Shown: positions 1 through 11,408 of the stretch, piece by piece | How positions within the stretch are numbered: position 1 is the stretch's first letter | Layout of the letters: each line of letters begins with the position of its first letter | Source of the DNA: Stratiolaelaps scimitus | Lineage: Eukaryota > Arthropoda > Arachnida > Mesostigmata > Laelapidae | DNA: 64,000 bases | NCBI GenBank assembly: GCA_019614645.1 | Contig: JABWDB010000011.1 | Span: forward strand, 3,769,501 to 3,833,500 | Direction of reading: 5' to 3' | Program-made: the position numbers and the translations under genes | The notes under the pieces: generated by a model | What the model saw: only the letters and a program-made list of their open reading frames with translations | What the model was told of the DNA's origin: nothing | Databases searched by the model: none

Positions 1-454
1 AACATACACACCATAAACACGTGCACAGTCACCACTGAATAGTGCTGAATTGTCGAGGTTGGCTTTTTCCTCTTCCGGTCGAAATTCTGTGGAGCTTGTC
101 GGGTGCAGACCGAGCATAAAACATACCACCTTCCATCAATCTCCCATATTGCTTTGGTCACATTCTGAACACCCTGTGTATACAATATCCAAGCTGAGGC
201 GTATGGGAACAACTGTACTTGAGGTGGTGCGGAAAGGACTCACTCGATGTGAGCCTCGGCGTTTCAGAGGCTCTTAAACCTTTAGTAAGAGCAAGCTCAT
301 ACCAGACTCTAGCGTATCAACTAAACTTCGACATGTATAGAAGACACACGTTGATCGCAATCAAAAGTGATGAACACCTTTCTCAAATTGCAGATGCGCA
401 CTGTTTGTAAATTGCAAATGTAGTCGATAACGCAGGCTGGCGAGTGATTTTCAG
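1..454. other. 5' flank of the first POZ-like gene; no gene seen
   Basis: No supportable coding region. The stretch ends in a pyrimidine-rich tract and a TTTTCAG that abuts the ATG at 455. The simplest reading is that the last part is an intron in the 5' UTR of the next gene, with its first exon inside or beyond the left edge of the window. Confidence 0.4.
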
Positions 455-1786
455 ATGAGCTGTACCAGCAATGTCGCCGACTCGATGGCCGAACTCCGTC
501 TTCCCGACTCCGACAGGATGGTGAAGCTCGTAGCCTCGAACAACGAGGCTGTTACCGTGTCCATGAGAGATTTACGTAAGTGCTGCACCCTCTTCGAGAC
601 GCTGTTCGACGAGCAACCGGCTCTCACAGAGTACCACACCGATGTCAGTGAGGGAACGCTTTTATTTGCCAAGGCAGTATTTGAAGACGGACACCACCCG
701 GAATTGCCGAATCCGTTCGAAGCAATCGTTCTCGGCTGTAAACTCGGTTCGGCACGTTTGGCTTTCAATCTGGAATACTTCTCGGAGGAAATTCGCTCAC
801 CGCCTGATGCAAAGGTCGCCGACATAGATTTAGTCGTTAAGACCTTCGTCAACTATCTAGCGCTGCGTACGGCCAATCAGTACGAACCACTGGTGGACGC
901 ACTAACAAGTCACCTCACCGAACAGGACAAGGGCGTGTTTATCGGTCGGATGAACCAGGCGATCAAGCAACGGGCACACATCATTGAACCGCTTCCCATC
1001 CCGCTATCGAGTGCTGTTGTCACTGTCGCACTAATGAGAGATGTCCTGAACAAGCCAATGGTGGCGATTCTTCACGAGAACAATTGGCTTCCATTCAACA
1101 TTTTCGGACCGAAGTTCTGTCCATTTGCCGAGGAAGTGAAGAATTTCCACCTGATGCTCGACTGGTACGTCGTCTACGAGAAATCGAATGGTCAGGTCCT
1201 AATGAAGGACCTGACGACGGATGACCCGCCTCAGGTCCTGCTGGCCAAATGCAAGTTCTTTCGCTCCCTAGACGGTCAGCTTCACATCATTTGCGAGAGT
1301 GACGATGACCGAGAGGGCGACTGTCTCTACGAGTGGGATGACACGGAGCGAACCACGCGGAAGAAATTCTCTGCGCCATCGCTCCGACTTCGCACCGCCC
1401 ATAACAATGACGATAACGAACTGATCGTCGTGCTGGAAGATGGTCGAACGCTGAACGTATCTGACGAGGATGAAGCTGATCATCTCGCGTACGAGGGCGA
1501 GCTGGTCAGCGATCGCGTTTCTGACTGTTACCGACGACTGGGTGACCCGTGCTACTCGCACAGGGGGCTGGGCGACGATCAAAAGCCGTGCGTCGTTGCA
1601 TTGGACCAACCCGTCCATGTTGGGTTCACCCGCTTGAACGTAACAAGCTGTGGAGATGGTACGCACCGAACTGTGATCTGGGATAAAGTCGACGATTACT
1701 GGCAAGTCATCGGTAACAGCCAAGCGCACGGGCTCGTGACGGCATTTTCTGACGTCTTCCTTTTGTCGCCAAAACCTCTCATCTAA
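455..1786 (+). CDS. POZ/Skp1-like N-terminal domain protein of unknown function, paralog 1
   Basis: A 443-residue protein with no introns in its coding region. I do not recognise a named family. Residues ~21-110 resemble a BTB/POZ or Skp1 fold in pattern: hydrophobic strand VKLVAS, DLRKC, a FETLFDEQP helix, a FEAIVLG segment. A helical middle (~120-180) follows, with a motif NWLPFNIFGPKFCPF at 210-224 and YVVYE at 238-242. The C-terminal half is rich in beta-type segments, Asp and Arg. No signal peptide or membrane segment is seen. It is clearly paralogous to the gene at 16799-18097: the motifs fall at almost identical residue positions, and the two genes face each other tail to tail. The start is chosen because ATG directly follows a splice acceptor (TTTTCAG), as in the paralog. 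That the protein is a POZ-type adaptor is inference. That it is a real gene is well supported by the conserved paralog. Confidence 0.85.
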   Translation: MSCTSNVADSMAELRLPDSDRMVKLVASNNEAVTVSMRDLRKCCTLFETLFDEQPALTEYHTDVSEGTLLFAKAVFEDGHHPELPNPFEAIVLGCKLGSARLAFNLEYFSEEIRSPPDAKVADIDLVVKTFVNYLALRTANQYEPLVDALTSHLTEQDKGVFIGRMNQAIKQRAHIIEPLPIPLSSAVVTVALMRDVLNKPMVAILHENNWLPFNIFGPKFCPFAEEVKNFHLMLDWYVVYEKSNGQVLMKDLTTDDPPQVLLAKCKFFRSLDGQLHIICESDDDREGDCLYEWDDTERTTRKKFSAPSLRLRTAHNNDDNELIVVLEDGRTLNVSDEDEADHLAYEGELVSDRVSDCYRRLGDPCYSHRGLGDDQKPCVVALDQPVHVGFTRLNVTSCGDGTHRTVIWDKVDDYWQVIGNSQAHGLVTAFSDVFLLSPKPLI

Positions 1787-1885
1787 ACGTAACTTGTAAT
1801 CGGCGACGAGCCGTCCTTTGGCACGCAACGCGAGCGATAGTCGACCGTTGTCCGCTGGACAAATCTCTACATGTGAAAAAAAAAG

Positions 1886-1891
1886 AATAAA
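1886..1891 (+). terminator. Poly(A) signal AATAAA of the first POZ-like gene
   Basis: An AATAAA hexamer lies 100 bases after the stop codon in an A-rich stretch, at the right distance and strand for the preceding gene. The A-rich context makes chance occurrence possible. Confidence 0.45.
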
Positions 1892-1894
1892 GAA

Positions 1895-1943
1895 AAAATT
1901 ATATATATATGTATGAGTATAAAATTATATATATATGTATGAG
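1895..1943. repeat. Tandem duplication of a TA-rich unit
   Basis: A ~25-base unit made of AAAATTA, (TA)n and GTATGAG occurs twice head to tail, showing that the TA microsatellite was duplicated with its flank. Confidence 0.7.
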
Positions 1944-2084
1944 CTTACGCTGAGCACCTACGTGTTCCATATATTTACAGCAAAATATCCCGATGACATC
2001 TTGACTTAGCCGGTGTGTCACACGTTTATATATTCAAGCGAAATGCCGTGGACGTCTGAATAAAGCAGGCAACAGGTAATGCGA

Positions 2085-2233
2085 AGGTTTTCATTCGTTT
2101 ATTAAACGAACTGCAGCTTCACAATGCTTGAGCTTTGTTAGATGTCCCCACAAGATTCGAAGCTGCGAAATGCCTCCGGCATTTCTTCTCCCAGCGAGCG
2201 ACTTAGCCATTGTCTAAGCCGACGCGCTGACGG
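2085..2233 (-). repeat. tRNA-derived SINE, diverged copy
   Basis: Read on the minus strand it begins GTCAGCGCGTCGGCTTAG and continues through a degraded B-box region to CTCAAGCATTGTGAAGCTGCAG and a TTTAATAAACGAAT tail. The order and wording match the copies at 4849-4996 and 46077-46220. The T-arm is mutated, so this copy is older. Confidence 0.7.
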
Positions 2234-3231
2234 TGGATGAGTGAGCAGATGATAAATAGTATATATGCAGTTTACATTGCTGCCATCCTTGGCTGTACAG
2301 CTGTAGCAACACAAAATGCCGAGGCAGTTTGACGTTCGCTGCCATGTTCGATTTGGGATGGATCTGTAGATTGTTATCTCTCTGTAGGGGGAGCAGATTT
2401 TTTTTTTACTTTTCAGAGGAGGAAACGTTTGTGAAACGCACGGGACCCTTATGAGGGATGCTCGAATATCCATGAAAGTGGGCCGATCCGGTGCGGGCGG
2501 GGGCGAGGATAAAACGCCTCTACTTTATTAAGCCATCATCATCATCCTCTGCTGAGAGTCGAAAGTTTACCAGATAACTAACTGAATTAACTGAGTTTCT
2601 ATTATGTGAGTGGCTGTTGCTGGCCGTGACGGCCAAATCCTGTCGGGCATTACTCACCGATTACAGGCTGGATCAAAATATAGCTTTTGTAAGATACACG
2701 CTTCCCGCGTTAGGCGACGAAACAGCTTGGGCACAAAATGGACCATTGCGCCTCCAGCTGTAACAGTACCTGAGTCTACCTTGTTACCTACTCGAAGGTT
2801 GCTCCCTTGCTTTTCCCAGGGGAGAGGGCTTTGTGAGTGACTAGTGTAGGGACTTATAAACCCACTAAACGCATCTTCTCCGCCCGACCCCCAAGGCTCT
2901 TAAATTGCGCGCGCGTTGTTTTGATACGACGGCAGCGGAACTCCGACTCATATAATCTACTCAACCTGACCACACATCTTCATGATTAGATAAGACATTA
3001 ACGCCTGTCCGCAACCCGTGAGCGCCCATGGGTGCATCGAGAGGCGTCGCTTGGGGACGGCCCTGCTGCTGGAACCCGCCCCTTCTGAGGTTGCCCTGTT
3101 GCAAGAGGCAAACCCCTCCTTCCTCCTCCTGTGGCTATAGTAACCTCTTCTCGAAATGTGATTGCAACTATGAACATTCAGCTGAACGCGCGAGTCGGCT
3201 AAGTGGCAGCGCATGCAGCAACACGCGATGA
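2234..3231. other. Intergenic, no gene seen
   Basis: Only short open frames without homology or splice logic. A (CATCAT)-type run occurs near 2533. Confidence 0.4.
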
Positions 3232-3425
3232 TAAGACACAATCTAGAATAGAATCGCGCAGGATCTTTCCTTCTGCAACGCCTCTCCCTCGCTGTGAGGC
3301 AGAGAGGCAATGCCATCGCCTTCCTCGGGACAATGTTGGCCTCGGCCTTGGTTCCTAGCTAATCCCCCCCCCCCAATAATCCCTAGAAATTATTCGTAAT
3401 CATTGTATGTTTGAATAAATATATA
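3232..3425 (+). pseudogene. Transposon remnant with conserved C-terminal peptide RAGSFLLQRLSLAV..QRGNA..FLGTM
   Basis: The plus strand translates as NRAGSFLLQRLSLAVRQRGN then AIAFLGTM and a stop, followed by a C-run, CCCTAGAA and ATTGTATGTTTGAATAAATA. The same peptide and 3' tail recur at 10455-10545 with 10722-10785, and at 35285-35470, so this is the 3' end of an interspersed element. I recall similar peptides at the C-termini of metazoan mobile-element proteins but cannot name the family. Confidence 0.65.
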
Positions 3426-3437
3426 TACCTTGAATAA

Positions 3438-3531
3438 TGTATATATATATATATATGCTAAAGACAATGCCGTGGACGTTAAATGTTGGCTGAGAGTCAG
3501 CCCGGAAACCTTCTTTATATATATATATATA
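3438..3531 (+). repeat. Dispersed ~50-70 base repeat between two (TA)n arrays
   Basis: (TA)n at 3438-3456 and 3516-3531 flank AATGCCGTGGACGTTAAATG and GGCTGAGAGTCAGCC. The same motif string recurs on the plus strand at 42945-43010, 46262-46437 and 57410-57475, and in part at 2043-2060. Confidence 0.6.
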
Positions 3532-4848
3532 AATATTCTAATTGGCATAGGAAAACATATACGAAGCATAACTAGCCACTTTGGAATAAAAACATTAAGA
3601 CTGTATATAATATGATAATTATGACGAACTAATAATAACAATAACAAAAATAAATAGACCAAAAGGTCAAATAAAGAAAGAGAAAGCTAACTGTGAAGGG
3701 CCGGTAACAGCAGACGATCGTGTGGCAGCTGAGGTTGGATAACAGAATAAGCCCGCACTGGATTGAACTCATCATCAGGAAATGACTGACCCGAAGAAGG
3801 TGTTCTGTTTTTTCAGATCTTGATCCTTGTCGGCTTTTATCTGCATTGTTGAATGAATACTATTCACTGTGTGGTAGAGACGGTAACTAGAAGATATCTC
3901 TTAATGATTAATTAGGTGGTTAAAGTAAATGCAAATATACAATAATTAGGGACAGAGTATTCACTCATTTTATTTATTCGTGATTTCACTTATTCACGAT
4001 TCATATATTTTCTGTTTTTTAACGAAGGGAGATGTTCGCATGATGACATGCGTAACAACACCGTGACGACAACAGACGTTAGCATCAGACTGAACAAACG
4101 TACATTAAAATGATTCATTTTATCGAGAGCATGCGTTCATTGGGCTGGAGCAGACGAACGATTAGAGGTAAAGAGGGACGGATTCAGCGAAGAGAATCCT
4201 TTTCGATAACGCGTTCAGGTGAGATCAGCTCAGATCAAGTGTCCTCGACGCTACGAGTAGGTCACTTCTGTGGCCTGTGGGATCCGTCCGTCACTTGGAA
4301 CCCTTAAAGACGGGCATGCCCAACTCGTTCAGGTGCCACGAGCCCTGAAGATAGGCCCATCTCTGGAAAGCTTCTGTGGCTCATGGAGCTTGCGTGACGA
4401 CGGGTCAAGTTGCAGCTAATGGATTCCAATTGTTTCGTCTTTGAAACGCTTGAATCTGACGTACGAGTCCAATCGTTGGGTGGATCACAAGTTGGCGGAC
4501 AAGAATGAAATCACCGATGAGCCGCCCGCCGGTCATTATCTTCCAAGGCGAGCACCACCAAAGGTGACCACCTTTCGATCGGATCGTTACCTGTGAGTGA
4601 CACGTGGGCCAATTACCCCGATACCAAGAGGAAAACACCGATTGGCCTGAGGCTGCACAGCCGGTCGGCACGGTTGCAAGAAGGGTACTTAACCCAACAG
4701 AAGGTTCTGTTGGGTTTCTGGTGGAATTGCCACGGTGTCATCTCCAAGGGGTTTGTGAGTAGCGCTCAGCTAGTGATGTATACAGTGAGATGCCGGTCAA
4801 GGTTAGTGCAACATAAAAAAAATATGAAGCAAACGAATAACCTCCCCC
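3532..4848. other. Intergenic, no gene seen
   Basis: No convincing coding frame. The only structure found is the perfect hairpin at 4691-4716, listed separately. Confidence 0.4.
4691..4716. repeat. Perfect short inverted repeat
   Basis: AACCCAACAGAA, two bases, then TTCTGTTGGGTT: 12-base arms with a 2-base spacer. There is no adjacent gene to suggest a role. Confidence 0.8.
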
Positions 4849-4996
4849 GTCAGCGCGGTGGCTTGGGCGACTAAATCTCTGGCTGTCGAAAACCAGAGGC
4901 GGCGGGTTCGAGCCCCGCTGCGTGACACGAGAAAGCTTAAGCATTGTGAAAATTGCAGCTCCTTTAATAAACCAATAAAGCTTTACCTTTACCTTG
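4849..4996 (+). repeat. tRNA-derived SINE, best-preserved copy
   Basis: The head resembles a tRNA. An A-box-like GCGGTGGCTTGGGCGAC is followed by a 6-bp anticodon stem CTCTGG/CCAGAG with TCGAAAA in the loop, and a perfect T-arm GCGGG-TTCGAGC-CCCGC containing the B-box. The body is GAAAGCTTAAGCATTGTG then AAAATTGCAGCTCC, and the 3' end is AATAAAGC plus a (TTTACC)n repeat. The loop and D-arm look most like tRNA-Ser, but that assignment is tentative. Related copies or fragments lie at 2085, 8638, 9632, 11253, 15935, 46077 and 59430. Confidence 0.85.
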
Positions 4997-5688
4997 GGGG
5001 AAAGGTTACCCGTGCCCTTTAGCCAGGACAACACCGAGGCCGCACCCCATCACGAGCTCCGGTTGGAAGTTGTACGAGCATCATGAAATATGATGCAAAT
5101 GGAAAAAAAAAACCGAGAAATCTGCAAGTGAGTACCGCATCGATGCGTATGTTCCCTGTGGGACCCAAACCGAACACCCTATGGTTACGAGTCTCCTGCG
5201 TTACCCAATCGCGGTGAACAGTTTGCTTCGCAACTCGAAAGCTGAATCTACAGGATAGATTTTTTACAAGGTATCAAAGCAGTCGGGACTGATACTCGAT
5301 GCTTTCAGTCGTGGACTCGCCTGGTCACCTAAATTTATTTAATAAAGAGATCGGAAACCCTGTCAAAAGGTCGGCCGAAGGTCCTTTGACGACAGGAGGA
5401 TACTGTTGTTATTGCAATTGTATTTGAGCACTTTGCTTCCGTTTTGAGTAGAACTGTGTAATTTTGACAATTTTCTATCTTGTATCTGCTGTTTTATCAT
5501 TGTATGGTACTACAGCTGCGATGATGAAGAGTTGCACGCTCATTCCGAGTGCCCGCACCTTAGGCCTATGAGCCACCTACTTTTTAGGTGAGTGATTTAA
5601 AAGGCGCACACGTGGTGTTTGTGTGAGTAGACCGTCGAAACTGGCTGACATAAGCGTTGCATGGCGTTTTCACGCTTAATAACATCGA
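4997..5688. other. Intergenic, no gene seen
   Basis: No coding frame or repeat that I can support. Confidence 0.4.
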
Positions 5689-5751
5689 TGCTGAATGGCT
5701 GAGCCTTTGCCTCGGATATCGGAGGGTGCAGGTTCAAATCCTGTGATCAGC
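5689..5751 (+). tRNA. tRNA-like sequence, probably a pseudo-tRNA or SINE head
   Basis: The ends GCTGAAT and GATCAGC pair as a mostly complementary acceptor stem. The T-arm GCAGG-TTCAAAT-CCTGT is a canonical 5-bp stem with a B-box loop. The D-arm is GGC...GCC. At 63 nt it is too short for an ordinary tRNA, and its anticodon arm is weak (3 bp), so a functional tRNA is unlikely. Confidence 0.35.
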
Positions 5752-6790
5752 CTTTGACGGCTGCAGTTCTCGATGCCCGCTGGCACACTCGGCCAGTGGG
5801 AGCCTTACGCGGAGAAGTGCGTCAACGGACACCGGTCGACCGTCCAAATCTCGTGTGCTAGTGCGAAACGAGGTCAGTCCCCGTCCGTGGCTCGGAAAGG
5901 AACACGTCGCCACGTACGACGGGGATCTTTTATTTACGTAATAATGAAGATACCATTGCTGCCACGCGACGTTTTGCGAAGCGAACAAAAAAACGGAACA
6001 CATTTCACATAAACAGGTAAATAAGCTGACAGAAACGTCTATAAGTTAAGAATTGGCTAACGATTCGAAGATGTGCACTATTTGAAATAATTGCCAATGC
6101 AATTTTCAGATAACGACGATGACGCCAGCTGCCATCTGCTGGTAGGACTTCGCCCGGTGGCAACGGGCGAAGTCTGACGTGGTGCTGCCCTCAAGTGGTA
6201 AAACCGTCACCGTACTGCTCGGAAGTGTTCGACGTCCTTCGAAAGTCTCTTCTACGAACAACTGGGTCTATGGGAGTGCCACACAGATGTAGGCCGTTTC
6301 GTCTCAGGTCGGAGATTCAAAGGGTTTCTGGAACGAGCTGGTTAGTAGATGACAGAGTGTGCGAATAATTAGGTGACGATACCTTCAGACAATCTCGTAC
6401 TGGACACATGACTCACTACAGCTGCGGACGCTCTCGTCCGAGGAATCAGATCATCAAAAAACTCACCTGCAATTTGTGTTACAAGAACATTCACTTTGGA
6501 CTCGGGTGTACAGGTCCAGGGAAAGGCAAAGACAGTGTCAGTCTGGTACAAGAGGTATGGACGGAAGCGATGAACTTTTCCATACCCAAACAATAGGTCG
6601 CATGCCCAAACAGCAGCTTCACCCCGAACTACAGATTGAAAAGGTCCTTTTTCGACACAGGAACAACGCGCAACGTTATGGCCCTAAAGGAATCTGAGGA
6701 AACGTAACTGTAACAGAGGTCTGAGTTTCTACCCCAATCATACAGCAGTGCTTCCAAGGGTCGACGACTGACGAGTAAGCACGGTGTAGT
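5752..6790. other. Intergenic, no gene seen
   Basis: Several short open frames lacking conserved motifs. Nothing further supported. Confidence 0.4.
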
Positions 6791-6792
6791 CG

Positions 6793-7233
6793 GTGATGCT
6801 TAATATCAGGACTTCTAAGCAGCGAAGTTCCGCATCTTCAATCATGTTGCTGTGGAACCTGTTGGCGAGTGAAAGAGTCCCAAGGTTTCTGGGTGGGGAT
6901 CTCGGCCTGACCATGGCTCGGAGGGCCACCCTCGATGCCTGGCAGCCAAAGTGGACGCAGGTCAGGCCCGGAGGAGCCACAAAGGTGTGTTGGACCAAAA
7001 GCCTAACACCACACTTCAAGGACTGGCTGGACTGAAACATGGGGGAGCTCATGTATGAGGTGACGCAGGTGCTGACGGGGCACACAGTTTCAGTCGTACA
7101 TGGTCAAGGTCGGGAAGATTATGGTGAAAACATGCGTGCTGTGCGATTCTGGCGAGTCGGGATGGCGGTCGACCGATGTGTGGTACTAGCGTCGGCGCGG
7201 CAGGTGGGCCTAGGTAATTCAGTTATGGGCTGA
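6793..7233 (+). pseudogene. R1-like non-LTR retrotransposon, C-terminal remnant
   Basis: The translated plus strand has the layout seen after the reverse transcriptase domain in R1-clade elements. AR.ATLDAWQPKW is followed by a CWTKSLTPHF-like segment, an in-frame stop, then MYEVTQVLTGH. In intact elements this corresponds to WQ..W, TH.LIP and the LTQ.L.GHG block before the CCHC knuckle. The stop and the loss of the downstream Cys/His pattern mark it as dead. The clade call rests on remembered motifs. Confidence 0.55.
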
Positions 7234-7249
7234 TAGCATATATGGTCAG

Positions 7250-8637
7250 GTCAAGGCGTTTTGTCATCCACGTCAACTTGCACTAAATCGGCTCACTATT
7301 CGCAGAGATTGGAACGTCCTTACCGGTGTCCGTGCGTTCAAAGAAAATGTTCTCCCCTTGAAAAAGAAACAAAAAATAATAAAAAAAAAACTCACGTGAC
7401 GCAGCGAGAGTCAACGGAATTATCGAACAGCACAAGGCTCGAACAGACACGCATGCTTGGAGAGGAGTACAAGAACTCCTCTGAGGGTTCGCTCCACCAG
7501 TGAGAATGTGTGTCTCAAGGACTAAGCAAAGCCGGTACACAGGTACCACTGAGCCCCCCATCCGCAGCAATCAGAGAGGCCATAGTCAGGGGTCGCGTCA
7601 GGGAACTAGGGCATCTAAAAGTCCTGCAGAAAGTTGATCAGAATACAGAAGTAATGAGACGTGGACAACTTAATAGCTAGAGGAGTATTGGAAACGCTAT
7701 ACCAGGGTCAACTATAAGCTCTCATCAATTCCTAAGCTATCTCAAATCAAGGAAGCATTAAGCAGACTAACGCAATAGCAACACACGTTTGCTTGGCAAG
7801 GTCAGTAACGACAAGCCTCTGCGAGACTCAGCAAAAAACGAACCCAAGACACTCCACACGGGCGAACTTCAATAAGGGTAAGCTGCTCATGAGCCAAGCC
7901 GATGTTGATATAACTACGGGATCAGAGTTGGAGGGTGGCAGAACTTCCTATTCATTAGCAAGAGCTGAAAAATCTATGCAGTCGTAGAGAACTAATGCTT
8001 AGGCTCTTTAGTGACATAGGATCGACAACCATATGTGGCAGTAAGCACGGACCACAAACTGCTACAAAGCAGCTTCTCGAGGCCCATAGATTCGGGTTCC
8101 AGGCGTCGTCAAACGTATGAGTGTCTTATCCCATAATGGATATAGTCAAGGCAGATGCCCACGCTGTACGGTGGTACGACCGTCAGTCAGAGCAATTAAG
8201 GAGGAGGGCTGGCCCACCTAAGAAATAGATGTGTCCGCAGATCTTCCTCCGCAGATCTTCCGCCTTACGGAGGCGATAAGCTATTAGTTAGTTAACGTAG
8301 TAACCTACAAAGAGCAGCCAGTAGTGCTTTCACACAATCTTACAATAGAATCTGCGCGTTGGCCGAGTAGAATATTGATCTATAGGATACTGCACAGACG
8401 GTGGGCAGGAGACGACTGCTCGCTTCTGTCGGTGAGTCGATTGCCTTACACGATGCTTTAGTCTGGACGTGACTCTTCAGACTAAACGCAACAGGAGGCC
8501 CCTAAGGCGAATTCAGACGTCACGGGTAATTGGGACGTGTTGAGAGAACAGGACAGTATCGAGGACAGTATTGAGGATGAGAAAACACCGGGAGCTTTTG
8601 TCAAGATACAGAGCCTGGGATTAAGGAGCTACGGAGG
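7250..8637. other. Intergenic, no gene seen
   Basis: No supportable gene. A direct repeat of CCGCAGATCTTCC lies near 8237-8262. The low-complexity A-rich run near 7375 looks like a decayed poly(A) tail. Confidence 0.4.
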
Positions 8638-8790
8638 GGGGTGGGAGCGATTCTGCTCTACGTGACGCCCTCAGCGGATGAAAGAGAAAGACCGCAGGTT
8701 CGAATCCCGTTGTATGACATATAAGAGAACTTAAGCCTTGTATGCAGTTCCTTAAATAAATCAATAAAGCTTTACCTTTTACCCTTTACC
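8638..8790 (+). repeat. tRNA-derived SINE, 5' half degraded
   Basis: A B-box GCAGGTTCGAATCCCG is followed by TGACATATAAGAGAACTTAA, GCAGTTCCTTAAATAAATC and AATAAAGC with a TTTACC-type tail. All elements are in the order of the copy at 4849. The A-box half is not recognisable. Confidence 0.7.
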
Positions 8791-9631
8791 GTACTGGGTT
8801 TGAGAGTCCCAGACCAGCGCTGAATTACAGTGGATCGCTCAGTGCCGATTGTGCGTTATACATTACTGAGATGCTCCAAAAAACGAAAAGACTGATCTAA
8901 TGGTGAGTGTCTTGGATTGCAGGGAAGGGGAGATTGGCGTATGGGTTCAAATCCTGTTGGCACACGCTTTTGGGGAATCAACTATTTCTCTATCATTTGT
9001 GAATTGTTGCGGTTCAAAAACAAAGGTGGCCCCGGCAGTCCTCGCACTAATACCTAAATATTTAGAGCTGAGGCGTGTTTTAGGGGGAAAATGCTGAGTC
9101 TGTTCAAAAACGTGTCGATCTTTTCCGATATTGGTACTATCGAAGGGATCTATGTAAGAGACATTCGACTAAATGATCAGTTTGTACAGGCCCAAAACAT
9201 CTCGTTAACAGCCAGAGAGCTCGGATTTTTTCAAATGCGAATCCGATGATGATGACGACGTCAACAACCGCATCCTCGATGGCTACGCCTGCAGGTTAAA
9301 CCGTTCACATCGGCTATTCGTCGACGACTGAAACTAGCGGCCAACAGTGAGCTGTTTTGTTCGGGCCTACGGACAAAACACGAACATGAAGAGCTTGCGA
9401 CCAATGGCGCTCGAATGTCTCGGGAGGTACGTGAATTGTCACACAAACAACATTACACGGCAACGCAAAACAATTTCTTCAATCAAAGAACCCTCGATCC
9501 ACAAGAAATTCTATAGTAAGCGACTGAACTCTCTCTTCTCTAAAAGCAGGAAATCTGTCTAAAATTTTTGACTCGGGCGTTACCGCAATGATCGAAAAGA
9601 TGCATAGCAACGAATATAGTAACACAGAGAT
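8791..9631. other. Intergenic, no gene seen
   Basis: A lone B-box-like GGGTTCAAATCCTG at ~8943-8956 has no convincing tRNA fold around it. Otherwise nothing supported. Confidence 0.4.
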
Positions 9632-9690
9632 ATGACAGAGGTAGGAAGCTACTGTAGTTTCCTTAATAGCCCATTAAGCTTTTACCTGTA
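9632..9690 (+). repeat. Fragment of SINE 3' end
   Basis: Resembles the tail of the SINE (TATGACA, GTAGTTTCCTTAATA, AAGCTTTTACCT) but is short and diverged. Confidence 0.3.
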
Positions 9691-9832
9691 GTTGTGGACT
9701 TCCCAATGGGTCCGAGTGCAACCCACGAATCAATCATAAGGATGTATAAAATAGGACGTTGCGTAGAAAGGCGCACATTTAAGATTAACAGTATTTCAGA
9801 AATGGGTGTCGAGAGAGACAAACGACATATCC

Positions 9833-9873
9833 TATAATAATAATAATAATAATAATAATCATTATAATAATAA
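9833..9873. repeat. (AAT)n microsatellite
   Basis: About twelve AAT units with one interruption. Confidence 0.85.
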
Positions 9874-10454
9874 GAATTAAAATTTCATTTCCCAGAAAAG
9901 GGAGACAGGACTCAGGATTCTTTTGTAGTTCGGTCGGTGTGTCGGTCGAACCGGTGTAGGTCGAACCGATATAATTTCAAGCACCGGCAGCGAGTATGGT
10001 GTGGTGTCTTCCACGAGAGGTTGCGGGTCTCTCCTCTGGGGCCACACGTCGCTGACGAGTCTCACTTCTGCCCGGTCGACCGGGCTGGTGCGGGAGCAGG
10101 GGTCCACGCTCTTCTCTCCTCATCCTTTGGTGTTGACCTTCACATTTCTTCTCGGTCCTGTGTAGGGTTCCGCCTCGGGGCCTCTGTGGTGCGGCCCATA
10201 GCTGTCGCTATTGCGGGGACGCCGTCTCCTTGCCCTAATCGCCTTCCACCGAGAACAGCACCTCGTTTGGGACGGGACGCTGGTTGACACTCTAGCACCC
10301 TTTTATGTCAATCTCTGTAGAACCACCCCCGGTTACACAGTATCCCGTGCGGAGCGGTTCAAGCTATGGGACGTACTACCTCTTTTCCCCCCTTTTGCCT
10401 TCGAAATCCTCGATAGCGGCCGCTAACCACTCACTGCTAATTCCTCGAACGAGC

Positions 10455-10545
10455 CTACCACAGGCTGATCCGTATCATCTGGGACAAGCGCGCAGGATCC
10501 CTCCTTCTGCAGCGCCTTTCCGTCGCCATGCGGAGAGGCAATTAA
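10455..10545 (+). pseudogene. Transposon remnant, second copy of the FLLQRLS..QRGN peptide
   Basis: The plus strand reads YHRLIRIIWDKRAGSLLLQR then LSVAMRRGN and a stop, homologous to the peptides at 3232 and 35285. This copy keeps more upstream sequence but is truncated just after the RGN. A matching piece of the 3' tail lies at 10722-10785. Confidence 0.55.
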
Positions 10546-10721
10546 CAATTAATTTTAACAACTGAATTCTAATTACTGTATTTTACGTTTTTTTCCAGGA
10601 TATTTATAGATTTTGTGAGTGCGTTACTGATGGTTTTTACAGGCTGACGGTAGTCCTCCAGGATTCATATATTCGAAGTGTACAGACAAAGTTCAGTCTA
10701 TATTATTCAAACCATACTAAT

Positions 10722-10785
10722 CCCCCCCACCCAATCAATCCCTAGAATTCCTAATTATTGCATGTTTGAACAAATATTTCAAAGG
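10722..10785 (+). repeat. 3' tail of the same transposon family
   Basis: CTAATCCCCCCCACCCAATC, AATCCCTAGAATTCCTAATT and ATTGCATGTTTGAACAAATA match the tails at ~3360-3420 and 35428-35470. It is detached from the peptide copy at 10455 by ~180 bp. Confidence 0.6.
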
Positions 10786-11252
10786 CGTCCGTTAAAACCA
10801 TACAACTCTACGGAGTCACCAGTTCTGGCCCGAAGTTGAGGCCGGAATAAAGGCAATTTCCTGTTCTATATCATCTTTGTCAACCTGTGGATCTTTGCCA
10901 GGTACGACGCCACGGTTGGAAACTGAAATGGCCTGAAAAAAGCTTATCCTCATGTAACACCCAAAGGTTCACAGCCTAGGCGATTCACATCGAGGAACAG
11001 CTGAGAGCAAGCTCAAAGGATGTTTCCTTTAGCTGGCCGAAAGCAACCCCCCAATTGGATCTGTTTACAGAACGCTCTAAGAAACACGGGCATCCCGGCC
11101 TACTTAGCAGGATAAGCTCTCTAGCGAATACGCCGGATACATCCGTCTACTGATTCGTTATCACTGAAAGAACGCACTCGGAGACAAAAATTCGAACACA
11201 TTCTGGACATGAAATTATAATCGGACCACACCGCAATGAGAGGGTAGAATCT

Positions 11253-11408
11253 GTCAGCGATCAGCGCTTCGACGGCTTGGACGATGGCTAAGTCTCTGGA
11301 GGCCGCCGGTCGAGTCCCGCGACCGGGCCGTCTCGGACACATCCGAGAACTTGAGGAGGAGTGTTGTCACAAACTGCGGTTCTGTCAATAAAACATTGTA
11401 TTGTATCG
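11253..11408 (+). repeat. tRNA-derived SINE, variant subfamily
   Basis: The head GTCAGCG...GACGGCTTGGACGATGGC with CTAAGTCTCTGG, a B-box-like GGTCGAGTCCC, a GAGAACTTGAGG body and GTCACAAACTGCGGTTCTGT match the SINE order. The 3' end is (TTGTA)n rather than (TTTACC)n. Confidence 0.6.

Noticed and set aside
8895..8975. B-box GGGTTCAAATCCTG as a possible tRNA gene
   Set aside because: No acceptor pairing, A-box or anticodon stem could be formed around it.
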